DNA of 64,000 bases from DATAZK01 sp965199805 (GCA_965199805.1 CBDATO010000001.1:1426001-1490000), one strand, 5' to 3'; shown: positions 33,605 through 42,897, counted from the stretch's first letter. Notes: generated by a model not told the origin, from the letters alone. Numbers and translations: made by a program.

Positions 33605-35653
33605 ATGACCTCGCAGCTCGACCGTTCATTTCCCTACCCGTTGGGAGTGACGGTGCGGGGCGATGGGCGCGCCAACGTGGCCGTGTACAGCGCGACCGCC
33701 ACCGCCGTGCACGTGTGCGTCTTCGACGACGAGGGACACGAGGCGCGGACGCCCTTGGACGACCGGACCGGACACGTCTTCCACGGTCTGGTGAGCGGCC
33801 TCGAGCCCGGCACCCGTTACGCCCTGCGCGTCGACGGTGACTGGAACCCGGCCGCCGGCCTACGGCACAACCCTCACAAGCTCCTCCTGGACCCGCACGC
33901 CAGGGCTGTCAGCGGCTCTTACGCCTGGGGCCAGGCGATCTTCGCGCACGACATGAACGATCCCGAGCGGATGGACGAGACCGACGGCGCCGGGTCGACG
34001 CCCCTGTGTGTGGTCGCAGCCGACGACTTCGACTGGGAGGACGACGCGCCGCCGCTGACCCCGCTCACCGAGACCATCGTGTACGAGGTCCACGTCAAAG
34101 GCTTCACCCAGCTGCATCCCGAGGTGCCGGAGAACATCCGCGGTACGTACGCCGGACTGGCGCACCCTGCCGCCATCAAGCATCTGACCGACCTCGGCGT
34201 GACGGCCGTGGAGCTGATGCCGGTGCACCAGTTCGTCCAGGACAACCATCTGCTCGATCAGGGGCTGCGCAACTACTGGGGCTACAACTCCATCGCGTTC
34301 CTCGCGCCGCACGGCGAGTACAGCTCAGCCGGGGACGCCGGTGGCCAGGTCAACGAGTTCAAGGCCATGGTGAAGGCGTTGCACGCCGCCGGCCTCGAGG
34401 TGATCCTGGACGTCGTCTACAACCACACCGCCGAGGGCAACGACCTCGGTCCGAGTCTGTCCTTCAAGGGCATCGACAACGCCGCCTACTACCGCCTCGT
34501 CGAAGGCGACGAGGGGCACTACTTCGACACCACGGGCACGGGCAACAGCCTCAACGTGTCCCACCCGGCCGCGCTCGGCGTGATCATGGACTCGCTGCGC
34601 TACTGGGTCAGCGAGATGCACGTCGACGGCTTCCGGTTCGATCTCGCGACCACGCTGACCCGTCAAGGCGGCGAGGCGTCGCACCACAGCGCGTTCACCG
34701 ACATGATCGCCCAGGATCCGGTCCTCGCCCCGGCCAAGATGATCGCCGAGCCCTGGGACACCGCCGGCTACCAGGTGGGCGGCTTCCCGTCCGACTGGTC
34801 GGAGTGGAACGGCAAGTTCCGTGACGACGTACGCGCGTACTGGGGCGGTCACGACGGCGTGCTCGGCACGCTCGCGCAGCGTGTCCTCGGAAGCCCCGAC
34901 GTCTACGAGGGTGACCGCCGCTCCCCGGCGGCCGGCGTCAGTTTCGTCACCGCTCACGACGGCTTCACGCTGCACGACCTCACCTCCTACAACGACAAGC
35001 ACAACAGTGCGAACGGCGAGGGCAACAACGACGGGGAGAGCGACAACAAGTCGTTCAACTGCGGCGCCGAGGGTCCGACCGACGATCCCGGGGTCAACGA
35101 GAAGCGGGCCCGGGCCGTGCGCAACTTCCTCGCCACCCTGCTCCTGTCGGCCGGCGTGCCGATGATCCTCGGCGGCGACGAGATCGGCCGGAGCCAGGGC
35201 GGCAACAACAACGCGTACTGCCAGGACAACGAGATCTCGTGGTTCGACTGGGACGCGGCCGACCTCGACCTGCTGGACTTCACGAAGAAGCTCATCGCCC
35301 TGCGCCGGCAGCATCCGGCGCTGCGACCCATCTGGTTCCGCCACGCACCGGGCGACGCCGGGGTCACCGACTGGGTACGCGTGCTGCGCTCCGACGGTGC
35401 CGAGTTCTCAGCGGAGGACTGGGACAACCCCGAGGCGCGCAGTGTCATGTTCCTCGTCGGTCACACCAACGCAGCCGCCTTCGCTCTCCTGCTGAACTCG
35501 GCGGAGAACGGCGTCGAGTTCACCATTCCGGAGGCACCCGACGCCGAGTGGCAACTGGCCGTCTCCAGCGACCCGGAGCAGCAGGTGACCGCACCGGTCA
35601 GCACACTCATCGTGCGGGACGGGTCGTTCACCCTCCTGATGTCCGCCTCCTGA
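33605..35653 (+). CDS. glgX: Glycogen debranching enzyme GlgX (GH13)
   Basis: A 682-residue GH13_11 enzyme. An N-terminal CBM48-like domain (FPYPLGVTVRGDGRANVAVY, GTRYALRVDGDW) precedes the TIM barrel with DVVYNHTAEGN, DGFRFDLATTL (nucleophile Asp), MIAEPWD (acid Glu) and TAHDGFTLHDL (Asp), and a C-terminal beta domain. It hydrolyses the alpha-1,6 branch points of phosphorylase-limit glycogen. AGGAG at 33596-33600 is well placed. The inserted-looking NDGESDN/PTDDPGVNEKRAR segment is normal for GlgX. Together with the phosphoketolase further right it would feed glucose polymers into central metabolism. Confidence 0.95.
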   Translation: MTSQLDRSFPYPLGVTVRGDGRANVAVYSATATAVHVCVFDDEGHEARTPLDDRTGHVFHGLVSGLEPGTRYALRVDGDWNPAAGLRHNPHKLLLDPHARAVSGSYAWGQAIFAHDMNDPERMDETDGAGSTPLCVVAADDFDWEDDAPPLTPLTETIVYEVHVKGFTQLHPEVPENIRGTYAGLAHPAAIKHLTDLGVTAVELMPVHQFVQDNHLLDQGLRNYWGYNSIAFLAPHGEYSSAGDAGGQVNEFKAMVKALHAAGLEVILDVVYNHTAEGNDLGPSLSFKGIDNAAYYRLVEGDEGHYFDTTGTGNSLNVSHPAALGVIMDSLRYWVSEMHVDGFRFDLATTLTRQGGEASHHSAFTDMIAQDPVLAPAKMIAEPWDTAGYQVGGFPSDWSEWNGKFRDDVRAYWGGHDGVLGTLAQRVLGSPDVYEGDRRSPAAGVSFVTAHDGFTLHDLTSYNDKHNSANGEGNNDGESDNKSFNCGAEGPTDDPGVNEKRARAVRNFLATLLLSAGVPMILGGDEIGRSQGGNNNAYCQDNEISWFDWDAADLDLLDFTKKLIALRRQHPALRPIWFRHAPGDAGVTDWVRVLRSDGAEFSAEDWDNPEARSVMFLVGHTNAAAFALLLNSAENGVEFTIPEAPDAEWQLAVSSDPEQQVTAPVSTLIVRDGSFTLLMSAS

Positions 35654-35677
35654 CCGACGCCGGGACCACCGACGGCG

Positions 35678-36475
35678 TCAGATCATCACCACGCCGCCGT
35701 TGGGCCGCAGCACCTGGCCGGTCATGAAGCGCGACGCCGGGCTGGCCAGGTAGAGCATCGCGTACGTGATGTCGGTCGTGTGGCCGGTGATGCCCAGGGG
35801 CGACTGACCGGCCCTGGCGCTCAGGATCGCCTCGCGGGCGTTCGGGTCGACGTCGCCGGCGGCGTTGGTGAAGTACGGCGCGACCATCGGGGTCTCGACG
35901 AAGCCCGGGGCGACCGCGTTGACCCGGATCTGCGCGGATCCGAGCTCCGCGGCAGCCGTCCGCGTCAGCTGGACGACGCCTGCCTTGGTCATGCCGTAGA
36001 CCGACAGTGTCGGGGCCGGCATCTCGCCGCCGGCCGACGAGATGTTGATGATCGATCCCCCGGCGGTCATGACGCGTCCCGCCGCGGCGACGCCCCAGTA
36101 GACGCCGAGCAGGTTGACGTCGACGACCGCGCGGACGTCGGCTTCCTGCGCGTCGGTGATGCGGAAGTACTTGATGATCCCGGCGACGTTGGCCCAGACG
36201 TCGACCTGCCCGAATTCGGCGATCGTGTCGGCGGCCAGACCATTGACGTCCTGCGGGTCGGAGACGTCGGTACGGCGGACGAGGACCTGACCGCCGGCCG
36301 CGCGTACGAGGTCGGCCGTGCCCTCCAGACCCTCCGTCCCGACGTCGGCCATCACCACCCGCGCGCCCGCCTTCGCGAACGTGACCGCGGCCTCGCGACC
36401 GATGCCGCCGGCTGCACCGGTGACGACCGCCACCCGGCCGTCGAGCGAGAACGCCTCTTCGAGTTCGCTGTGCAC
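35678..36475 (-). CDS. Short-chain dehydrogenase/reductase
   Basis: A 265-residue classical SDR: TGAAGGIGREAA (nucleotide binding), NVAGI, INISSAGGEMPAPTLSVYGMTKAG (Ser and YxxxK) and the C-terminal FMTGQVLRPNGG. It oxidises or reduces a hydroxyl or ketone group with NAD(P); substrate unknown. The GTG at 36475 follows AGAAGGGG closely. It is convergent with glgX and divergent from the Fic gene, and its promoter region shares the perfect inverted repeat at 36602-36631. Confidence 0.88.
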   Translation of the reverse strand: MHSELEEAFSLDGRVAVVTGAAGGIGREAAVTFAKAGARVVMADVGTEGLEGTADLVRAAGGQVLVRRTDVSDPQDVNGLAADTIAEFGQVDVWANVAGIIKYFRITDAQEADVRAVVDVNLLGVYWGVAAAGRVMTAGGSIINISSAGGEMPAPTLSVYGMTKAGVVQLTRTAAAELGSAQIRVNAVAPGFVETPMVAPYFTNAAGDVDPNAREAILSARAGQSPLGITGHTTDITYAMLYLASPASRFMTGQVLRPNGGVVMI

Positions 36476-36601
36476 GTGTGCCCCTTCTCGTCCGTGGGCC
36501 CGCCGGCGACGGGGATGGTCGTTCAGATTAGGTCGACGCCGCGCCTGCCTCGGCCCCGGTCCCCGCCGACCGGGTCGGAGCCGGTCACGACCAGGATCGC
36601 T

Positions 36602-36631
36602 TGTTACCACTTCTGCTAGCATCTGGTAACA
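36602..36631. promoter_or_regulatory. Perfect inverted repeat between SDR and Fic genes
   Basis: Arms TGTTACCA and TGGTAACA separated by 14 bases, in an AT-rich pocket 34 bases upstream of the Fic start and 127 bases from the SDR start. It has the look of a repressor operator overlapping a promoter. The cognate regulator is unknown; the winged-helix end of the Fic protein is one candidate. Confidence 0.65.
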
Positions 36632-36664
36632 GTCGCCCCGGCCGGCGGCGGAGGAGGTGACCTC

Positions 36665-37873
36665 ATGGCCGACGAGACCGAGGCGTCCTCGTGGCCCGCA
36701 GTCACCTACGAGGAACTTCCCTGGAGCCGCCGGAGCGAGCCCGGCACGGCATCGCGCAACCAGCTGCGTCGCCACCGCGGACCGTACCGGGCAGCGATCC
36801 CGGCGTACATCGCAAAGGCGTCCGTCGCCCTCTCGCCGGAGACGCTCTCGACATCCACCGACGCGGCCAACGAGGTCGCCCGGTTCGACGCGGAGGTCGG
36901 CGGGGAGATCGCGCCGTTCTCCGCGGTCCTGCTCCGGTCCGAATCAGCCGCCAGCTCGCAGATCGAGAACCTCACGGCCTCGGCCCGGGCGATCTCCGAA
37001 GCAGAACTGGGAGAACGTGCAAGCACCAACACCCAGCAGGTCCTGGGCAACGTGGCGGCGATGTCGGCAGCCATGGCGCTGTCGGACGACCTCACCGCGC
37101 GGTCCGTCCTCGACATGCACGACGCCTTGCTGCGGCACACCGATCCGGACATCGCCGGCCGCTGGCGGGAGGAACAGGTCTGGGTCGGCGGCTCGCACCT
37201 GGGTCCGCACGATGCTGCCTACGTGGCGCCGCAGCACGCCCGCGTGCCCGCGCTGATCGACGATCTCATCGCGTTCGTCGACCGCGACGACATACCGGTG
37301 CTGCTGCATGCTGCCCTGGCGCACGCGCAGTTCGAGACCATCCACCCCTTCCCCGATGGGAACGGCCGGACCGGCCGCGCTCTGATGCACGGGATGCTGC
37401 GCGGCAAAGGGCTGACGCGCAACGTCACCGTCCCGATCTCCGCCGGGCTCTTGGTGGACGTCGACGAGTACTTCGCCGCGCTGACGTCCTACCGCGAAGG
37501 CGACGCCGAGCCGATCGTGCTGAAGGTCGCGGACGCGTCGTACGCCGCGGTGAGCAACGGGCGGACGCTCGTGCGCGACTTACGCGACATCCGCGCGAAC
37601 TGGGACGACCGCATCCGTGCGCGCCGGGGTGCGGTCTCCTGGCGGGTGGCCGACCTGGTGCTGCGCCAGCCCGTCGTCAATGTCGGCCTGGTGAGCGATG
37701 AGCTCGGGATCCGCCCGCAGCACGTGTACCGCGCCGTCACCCCCCTGATCGACGCGGGCGTCCTGGTGTCATCGGGACGTCAACGCGACCGGGTCTGGCG
37801 CGCGGAGGAGGTGCTGACCGCGGTGGATGCCTTCGCGGCGCGCGCCGGGCGGCGCCGCCGCAGCGGAGCCTGA
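36665..37873 (+). CDS. Fic domain protein, class II (N-terminal inhibitory helix)
   Basis: A 402-residue protein with the FIC core HPFPDGNGRTGR at residues 227-238, a typical HxFxDGNGRxxR active site. The inhibition motif SSQIEN (97-102) fits S/T-x3-E-G/N upstream of the core, so this is a class II (self-inhibited) AMP transferase; Glu101 would block ATP gamma-phosphate. An N-terminal Fic_N-like region and a C-terminal winged helix (about 315-395: LGIRPQHVYRAVTPLIDAGV) complete the common architecture. The target is unknown. GGAGGAGG lies just upstream. Confidence 0.93.
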   Translation: MADETEASSWPAVTYEELPWSRRSEPGTASRNQLRRHRGPYRAAIPAYIAKASVALSPETLSTSTDAANEVARFDAEVGGEIAPFSAVLLRSESAASSQIENLTASARAISEAELGERASTNTQQVLGNVAAMSAAMALSDDLTARSVLDMHDALLRHTDPDIAGRWREEQVWVGGSHLGPHDAAYVAPQHARVPALIDDLIAFVDRDDIPVLLHAALAHAQFETIHPFPDGNGRTGRALMHGMLRGKGLTRNVTVPISAGLLVDVDEYFAALTSYREGDAEPIVLKVADASYAAVSNGRTLVRDLRDIRANWDDRIRARRGAVSWRVADLVLRQPVVNVGLVSDELGIRPQHVYRAVTPLIDAGVLVSSGRQRDRVWRAEEVLTAVDAFAARAGRRRRSGA

Positions 37874-37998
37874 GCGCCGGGCACGACCGGAAAGGCAGCG
37901 CCGCCGGATGTCCCGGTCGTTCAGCCGGGCGCCTGCACCATTCGGTGGCAAGCTCACGCGGTGAGCTCAACACCCGGCGGCGGCAGACGGGGCGAGCG

Positions 37999-38718
37999 GT
38001 GAGCGATCGTGCCGTAGGCGCTGCCCTTCGCCGCACCTTCAACGCCCGCAGCCTGCTGAACACCGCGATCTTCGACATCGCCGGACCTCTGGTCACCTAC
38101 CGCGTACTCCACGCGTTGGGAGCCAGCGACATCGTGGCGTTGCTGTCGAGCGGGGTGCCGCCCGCGATCGGCGTCGCGGTGGCGGCCAAAGCGCACCGCC
38201 GGTTGGACGTCATCGGGGCGCTGGTGCTGTTGGGCGTCGCCATCGGCACCGCGTTGGGCCTGCTGACCGACGATCCGCAGCTGGTGCTGCTCGAAGGGGC
38301 CATCCCGACACTGCTCTTCTCGCTGGCCTGCTTCCTGTCGCTCCTGGTGAACCGCCCCCTCATGTTCCTGCTCCTGCGGGCCATCGCCGGCACCCGCGGC
38401 ATCACCGCCGGTGAGCTGCGCGGGCTGGCGGACGACCCCGGCACGCAGGCCGACTTCCGCGTCCTCACCAAGGGCTGGGGCATCGGCTTCTTCGTCGAGT
38501 CCGTGCTCAAGTCGGTGGTCGTGCTCAACAGCTCCACCGGGCTGGCCCTGACCGTCAGCAAGGTCGCCGTCTACCCGATGGCGATCATCCTGCTGCTCTG
38601 GAGCGTCTGGTATCGGCGGCGCTCACGGCGTCGGCGGCGCCGGGATTCCATCGGCCCGATCGCGGCACGGCGCCGCAGACCCGGCCCGATCTCGCGCCGC
38701 CGACGTCGCCGGAGATGA
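37999..38718 (+). CDS. VC0807-like membrane protein with Arg-rich tail
   Basis: A 239-residue protein with about five hydrophobic helices (LNTAIFDIAGPLVTYRVLHA, VIGALVLLGVAIGTALGLLT, FLSLLVNRPLMFLLLRAIAG, VYPMAIILLLWSVW), matching the VC0807-family pattern of about 220 residues. Its function is unknown. The last 40 residues are almost entirely Arg, Pro and Ser, a highly basic cytoplasmic tail that may contact RNA or acidic lipid. GTG 37999 is preferred; an ATG 54 bases upstream is in frame. Confidence 0.78.
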   Translation: MSDRAVGAALRRTFNARSLLNTAIFDIAGPLVTYRVLHALGASDIVALLSSGVPPAIGVAVAAKAHRRLDVIGALVLLGVAIGTALGLLTDDPQLVLLEGAIPTLLFSLACFLSLLVNRPLMFLLLRAIAGTRGITAGELRGLADDPGTQADFRVLTKGWGIGFFVESVLKSVVVLNSSTGLALTVSKVAVYPMAIILLLWSVWYRRRSRRRRRRDSIGPIAARRRRPGPISRRRRRRR

Positions 38719-38725
38719 GGCCCGC

Positions 38726-40198
38726 TCACCTGGCGATCGACGGCGAGTGACACTCGAACGCGTCGAGGTCCGACGCCTCCAGTGAGGCCTTGAAGTCCCA
38801 CATGGACCACGGGTAGGGCACCACCATGCGCCCCGACTCGGCCAGGTAGTAGTGGCTGCAGCCGCCCTTCCACACGTCGAACTGGTCGATGGCCGCCTGT
38901 AGGCGCTCGTTGTACTCGTCCATGACGTCGCGCTTCACGTCGATCCAGCGCACACCGGCCGCGTCCATCTCGCCGAGCAACCGGGCGATGTACTGGACCT
39001 GCCACTCGATCATCGGGATCAGCGATCCCTGGTTGGTGTTGGGGCCGTAAAGAATGAAGAGGTTGGGGAAGCCGGACGTCGACACCCCGAGATAGGCCTG
39101 CGCCCCGTCGTCCCACGCCTCGTCCAGCGTCAGGCCGTCGCGCCCCGTGATGGGGATGCGCGAGGCGAACTTGTCGACGTGGTAGCCGGTGGCGAAGACG
39201 ATGACGTCCAGGTCGTGCGCGGCGCCGTCGGCGGTGACGACGCCGGACGGGGTGATGCGCTCGACGGCGGCGGTCACCAGGGTGACGTTGTCCCGGTTGA
39301 ACGTCGGGTAGTAGTGGTTGGAGAACAGCGGTCGCGTGCAGCCCCACGGTGTGGTCGGGGTCAGCTTCAGCCGGACGTCGGGGTCCTCCACGACCTGGAT
39401 CGCCGAGGCTGCGACCTCTTCCGCCGCGGCGATCGTCTCCGGGTTGCTGAAGGGGATGGACGGCGCGACCTTGCCCATGATCCCGTTGTGGTGGTCGAGC
39501 AGCGCCGATTCGTTCGCCAGGAAGTCCTCGAGCTGTTCGGCCGTGTGCGGGATGTCCTCCTTCGGCAGCACCCAGTTCGGTGACCGCTGGAAGACCGTGA
39601 GGTGACCGGCGAGCTTGGCGATCTCCGGGATCGACTGCACGGCGCTCGCCGCGCTGCCGATGACCGCCACGCGCTTGCCGGTCAGGTCCACCGTCTCGTC
39701 CCACGCGCCGGTGTGCATGGCGACGCCACCGAAGCTGCTCGCCCCGGCGATGTCCGGGTACTTCAGCTCTCCGAACATCCCCTGGCCGCTGATCACCGCA
39801 TCGGCCTCGACCTCTTCACCGGTATCGGTGGTGACCACCCAGTGCCCGGCCTCGTCGTCCCACCGGCAGGAGGCGATCCCGGTGTTCAGCCGGATGTGCG
39901 GCCACAGGTCGAACTCCGTGACCGTCTTGCGCATGTAGTCGAGGATCTCGGACTGACCTGCGTACGAGCGCGTCCAGGCCGGGTTCAGGTTGAACGTGAA
40001 GCTGTAGACGTGACTCCAGACGTCGCAGGCCAGCCCGGGATAGCGGTTGCGCTGCCAGGTACCGCCCACCTCCCCGGCCCGCTCGAAGATCGTGAAGTCG
40101 GTGTAGCCGGCCTCCCGCAGGTAGTGGCCCGAGCTGATGCCACCCGGCCCGGCGCCGATCACGACGATCCGCCGTCGGTGCTGGTCAGTCATGCGCAT
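38726..40198 (-). CDS. Flavin-containing Baeyer-Villiger-type monooxygenase
   Basis: A 490-residue FAD/NADPH enzyme. Seen: GAGPGGISSGHYL (FAD), GGTWQRNRYPGLACDVWSHV, SSFGGVAMHTGAWDE (the FxGxxxHxxxW BVMO fingerprint, with Asp at the end), GSAASAVQ (second nucleotide fold), and ATGYHVDKF. Known relatives convert ketones to esters or hydroxylate N/S groups. Start is ATG 40198 (or 40192). The gene sits opposite the TetR-SDR pair, 102 bases from the TetR stop; the TetR protein could regulate it too (inference). Confidence 0.92.
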   Translation of the reverse strand: MRMTDQHRRRIVVIGAGPGGISSGHYLREAGYTDFTIFERAGEVGGTWQRNRYPGLACDVWSHVYSFTFNLNPAWTRSYAGQSEILDYMRKTVTEFDLWPHIRLNTGIASCRWDDEAGHWVVTTDTGEEVEADAVISGQGMFGELKYPDIAGASSFGGVAMHTGAWDETVDLTGKRVAVIGSAASAVQSIPEIAKLAGHLTVFQRSPNWVLPKEDIPHTAEQLEDFLANESALLDHHNGIMGKVAPSIPFSNPETIAAAEEVAASAIQVVEDPDVRLKLTPTTPWGCTRPLFSNHYYPTFNRDNVTLVTAAVERITPSGVVTADGAAHDLDVIVFATGYHVDKFASRIPITGRDGLTLDEAWDDGAQAYLGVSTSGFPNLFILYGPNTNQGSLIPMIEWQVQYIARLLGEMDAAGVRWIDVKRDVMDEYNERLQAAIDQFDVWKGGCSHYYLAESGRMVVPYPWSMWDFKASLEASDLDAFECHSPSIAR

Positions 40199-40300
40199 GC
40201 CTCTCGTCCGCCGTCATCGGCGCCGGCCCGAAGGCCGCTGACGCAAAAGTGCCGATGACTGGTGATACCGGATGCGCGCGCAGGCCCGCATACCGGGAGG

Positions 40301-40894
40301 TCAGGATGCCGGTGTCGTGACCAATGCGGCGAACGTCGTGTCGGCGACGAGCAACAGTAGCGCCTCCGGCTGCTGGGCACGGCCGAGTGCCTCGATGCCG
40401 CGAAGGACCGCGAGCAGCATCGCCCCGACATCGGCCGCAGGCAGATCCGTGCGCAGGTCGCCGGCGGCCTGCGCCTGTGCCACGCAGTCGGTGAGCGCCT
40501 GCTCGTAGCCGGCGTAGAAGGCCGTGGCCATCCGCACGACCTCGGCGTCCTCGGAGGCGAGCTCCGCCGTCGACTTCGCGAGCAGGCACCCGCGGTGGGA
40601 GGTGGCCGGCTCGCCGATCTTCCGCCGGAGATGTCCGCGTAGGCGCCCGAGCGCCCCGGACTCGTCGCCGGACAGCTCCCCCGTGATGGCGACGGCGGAC
40701 TCGTCGCAGTACTGGCCGAAGGAGTCGAGGAAGAGCCGGTGCTTGTCGCCGAAGCTTCCGTACAGGCTGCTGCGGTTCAGCCCGGTCGCCTGCGACAGCT
40801 GCTCGACCGACGTCGCGCCGTAGCCGTGGTCGTGGAACACCTCGCGCGCCTGGCGAAGGACCTCTTGCCCGTCGAAGCTGCGCGGCCTGGCCAT
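40301..40894 (-). CDS. TetR family transcriptional regulator
   Basis: A 197-residue regulator. Helix-turn-helix at residues about 25-47 (ATSVEQLSQATGLNRSSLYG, SFGDKHRLF) and a ligand-binding helical C-terminus with a conserved SHRGCLLAKSTAELA segment, as in the AcuR/YezE-like group. It is divergent from the SDR gene at 40984; the spacer carries two similar palindromes. ATG 40894 gives the usual MARPRSFD start; an upstream ATG is in frame. Confidence 0.92.
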   Translation of the reverse strand: MARPRSFDGQEVLRQAREVFHDHGYGATSVEQLSQATGLNRSSLYGSFGDKHRLFLDSFGQYCDESAVAITGELSGDESGALGRLRGHLRRKIGEPATSHRGCLLAKSTAELASEDAEVVRMATAFYAGYEQALTDCVAQAQAAGDLRTDLPAADVGAMLLAVLRGIEALGRAQQPEALLLLVADTTFAALVTTPAS

Positions 40895-40916
40895 GACCAC
40901 GAGCATACCGAGTTTT

Positions 40917-40967
40917 GAAACGAGCGGTTCAGTACCGTAGCGTCCGGCGTACTGAACCGATCGTTTC
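40917..40967. promoter_or_regulatory. Two similar palindromic operators for the TetR regulator
   Basis: Left site 40917-40935 and right site 40949-40967 are inverted copies of each other (19 bases, one mismatch) and each contains a near-palindrome GAAAC-GATC-GGTTC type core. They occupy the whole promoter region between the TetR and SDR genes, so dimers bound at both sites would block both promoters. The pair is a good candidate for autoregulation and repression of the SDR. Confidence 0.75.
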
Positions 40968-40983
40968 GAAACTGGGGAGAGAC

Positions 40984-41733
40984 ATGGGCACGACCCTTCA
41001 CGGCAAGGTGGCGCTCGTCACCGGGGCGACCAGTGGCATCGGCGAAGCCATCGTCCGGCGGTTCGTCGCGGAAGGCGCTCGGGTGTTCTTCACCGGCCGC
41101 CGCGAGGAAGCCCTCACGGCGCTGGCCGCCGAGCTCGGTGACGATGCGGTCGGCATCCGCGCCGACGCCTCGAGTGCCGACGACCTCGCCGCCCTCTACG
41201 CCCGGATCACCGAGCAGGCGGGTCGGCTCGACGTCGTCGTCGCCAATGCCGGCGGCGGATCATTCGCCCCACTCGGTGAGATCACCGAGGAGCAGTACCG
41301 CGACACCTTCGACACCAACGTGAAGGGCACCCTCTTCACGGTGCAAGGCGCCCTGCCACTGCTCACCGACGGGGCCTCGATCATCCTCATGAGCTCGACG
41401 TCCGGGTCCATGGGCGACCCGGCCTTCAGTGTGTACGGCGCCTCCAAGGCGGCCATCCGTAACTTCGCCCGCTCGTGGGCGGTCGACCTCAAGCACCGGC
41501 ACATCCGGGTCAACGCCCTCTCACCCGGCCCGACGCAGACCCCGGGTCTGGTGGGGCTCGCGCCCGCCGGGCAGGAGCAGGGGCTGCTCGAGGCGCTGGG
41601 GGCGCAGGTGCCGCTCGGACGCGTCGCCGCACCCGCGGAGATCGCCGGCGCGGCACTCTTCCTCGCCTCCGCCGACGCCAGCTTCGTCAACGGCAGCGAG
41701 CTCTTCGCCGACGGGGGCATGGCGCAGGTGTGA
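40984..41733 (+). CDS. SDR family oxidoreductase
   Basis: A 249-residue classical SDR with TGATSGIGEAIVRRF, NAGGGSFAPLG, LMSSTSGSMGDPAFSVYGASK (Ser, Tyr and Lys) and a C-terminal NGSELFADGGMAQV end. Coupled by the divergent promoter to the TetR gene, it is probably induced by the TetR ligand and may detoxify it. GGGGAGAG directly precedes ATG 40984. The closest typical function is reduction of a small carbonyl compound. Confidence 0.9.
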   Translation: MGTTLHGKVALVTGATSGIGEAIVRRFVAEGARVFFTGRREEALTALAAELGDDAVGIRADASSADDLAALYARITEQAGRLDVVVANAGGGSFAPLGEITEEQYRDTFDTNVKGTLFTVQGALPLLTDGASIILMSSTSGSMGDPAFSVYGASKAAIRNFARSWAVDLKHRHIRVNALSPGPTQTPGLVGLAPAGQEQGLLEALGAQVPLGRVAAPAEIAGAALFLASADASFVNGSELFADGGMAQV

Positions 41734-41797
41734 CCACCCGTCGGGACAAGCCGAGGTCACTTCAGGAACCCTCGGCCCGTCCCGATGGGTAGCCGAG

Positions 41798-42892
41798 ATG
41801 GGTTCCCCGGAGGTGCCCGCGAGGGTGTCCCGTCGGGCATTGCTCGCGGGTGCGTACGCGATGACGCTGACGGCCGCCTGCTCATCGGCCGGCGATCGAC
41901 CGGCGCGGGCGACGGGCTCGGCGCACACGTACTCGATCTCCCTGCCGATCCCGCCACGCACGCAGTGGGACGGCAACTTCGGGTACTGCGGCGAGACCGC
42001 GCTCATCAGCGCGGGCCTCTACTACGGCCAGTACCTGTCGCAGTTCGACGCCCGGGGCCTGGCGAGCAGCCCGGCGCCGCAGAACCGGGAGGGCTCGCAG
42101 CTGCTGCTGGGGGTCAACGACACGCGTGCGACCCGGGAGGCACAGCTGGATGCGCAGGAGTGGCAGCCTGCGCAGGGCGCGACCGCGGCGACGTTTCTGA
42201 CCTGGGTCAAGGCGCAGCTGCTGGCGGGTCGTCCGGTGGCCGTCGGCGTCTACACCAACGAGTACCTCTTCTACGGGACGATCGCAGCAGACGCCGGCGA
42301 CGTGACGTACGACCACATCGTCCTGGTCACCGGCATCACATCGCGGCACCGGCTCGACGGGGCGGCCGGCTACCAGGCGGACGACGAGTTGGTCTTCAGC
42401 GACCACGGCCTGTGGACCGGAGACGCCGAATACGGCGGACCCGATGTGTTCCGCTGCTCCTTCGCCGAGTTCCCGGCCGACCGGGTGCAGGCCAACGCCA
42501 TACGCGGCCGGGTCTACTCGTTGCCGACGCGCCGCCAGTACGGAATGGCGTTCAGCGGCGTCACCGACCCCGGTCGCGAAACCTGCCGGGTGCGGGTCGT
42601 GACCTCGGCGCACGAGGAGTCACCGGCGATCCGGGACGGCTCCGGCGAGCGACCGGCGGGCAGTCCGCTGACTCTGACGGTGACCGCCTCGGGTCTGCAG
42701 CCGGGGACGACGTATGCCCTGTACGAGTACGACTCCGTCGCGGACGTCCCGCGTGACTCGTTCAACGCCCGTGCTTCCGTCGCATCCCGGCGCTGGACGT
42801 TCGAGGCATCCGGAGCGAGCCACACCGTCACCCGGACCATCGACTCCAGCGCGGAAGCCCTCTACCGCGCCGTGCCGGCGGCGGGACCATGA
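41798..42892 (+). CDS. Exported lipoprotein with papain-like (C39-type) cysteine peptidase fold
   Basis: A 364-residue protein. The N-terminus has a twin-arginine signal (SRRALLAGAYAMTLTAAC) with a lipobox cysteine at residue 28. A catalytic cysteine candidate is in FGYCGETALISAG, and a histidine in TYDHIVLVTGI, the order expected for C39-like papain-fold peptidases; SDHGLW follows with an Asp/Asn candidate. The last 90 residues resemble a beta domain. The substrate is unknown. The frame is open well upstream of ATG 41798 over the SDR gene, but the signal peptide decides the start. Confidence 0.75.
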   Translation: MGSPEVPARVSRRALLAGAYAMTLTAACSSAGDRPARATGSAHTYSISLPIPPRTQWDGNFGYCGETALISAGLYYGQYLSQFDARGLASSPAPQNREGSQLLLGVNDTRATREAQLDAQEWQPAQGATAATFLTWVKAQLLAGRPVAVGVYTNEYLFYGTIAADAGDVTYDHIVLVTGITSRHRLDGAAGYQADDELVFSDHGLWTGDAEYGGPDVFRCSFAEFPADRVQANAIRGRVYSLPTRRQYGMAFSGVTDPGRETCRVRVVTSAHEESPAIRDGSGERPAGSPLTLTVTASGLQPGTTYALYEYDSVADVPRDSFNARASVASRRWTFEASGASHTVTRTIDSSAEALYRAVPAAGP

Positions 42893-42897
42893 GGGAG

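Noticed and set aside
33860..35448. Minus-strand frames inside glgX
   Set aside because: The GlgX catalytic motifs on the plus strand are complete; the opposite frames show no motif.
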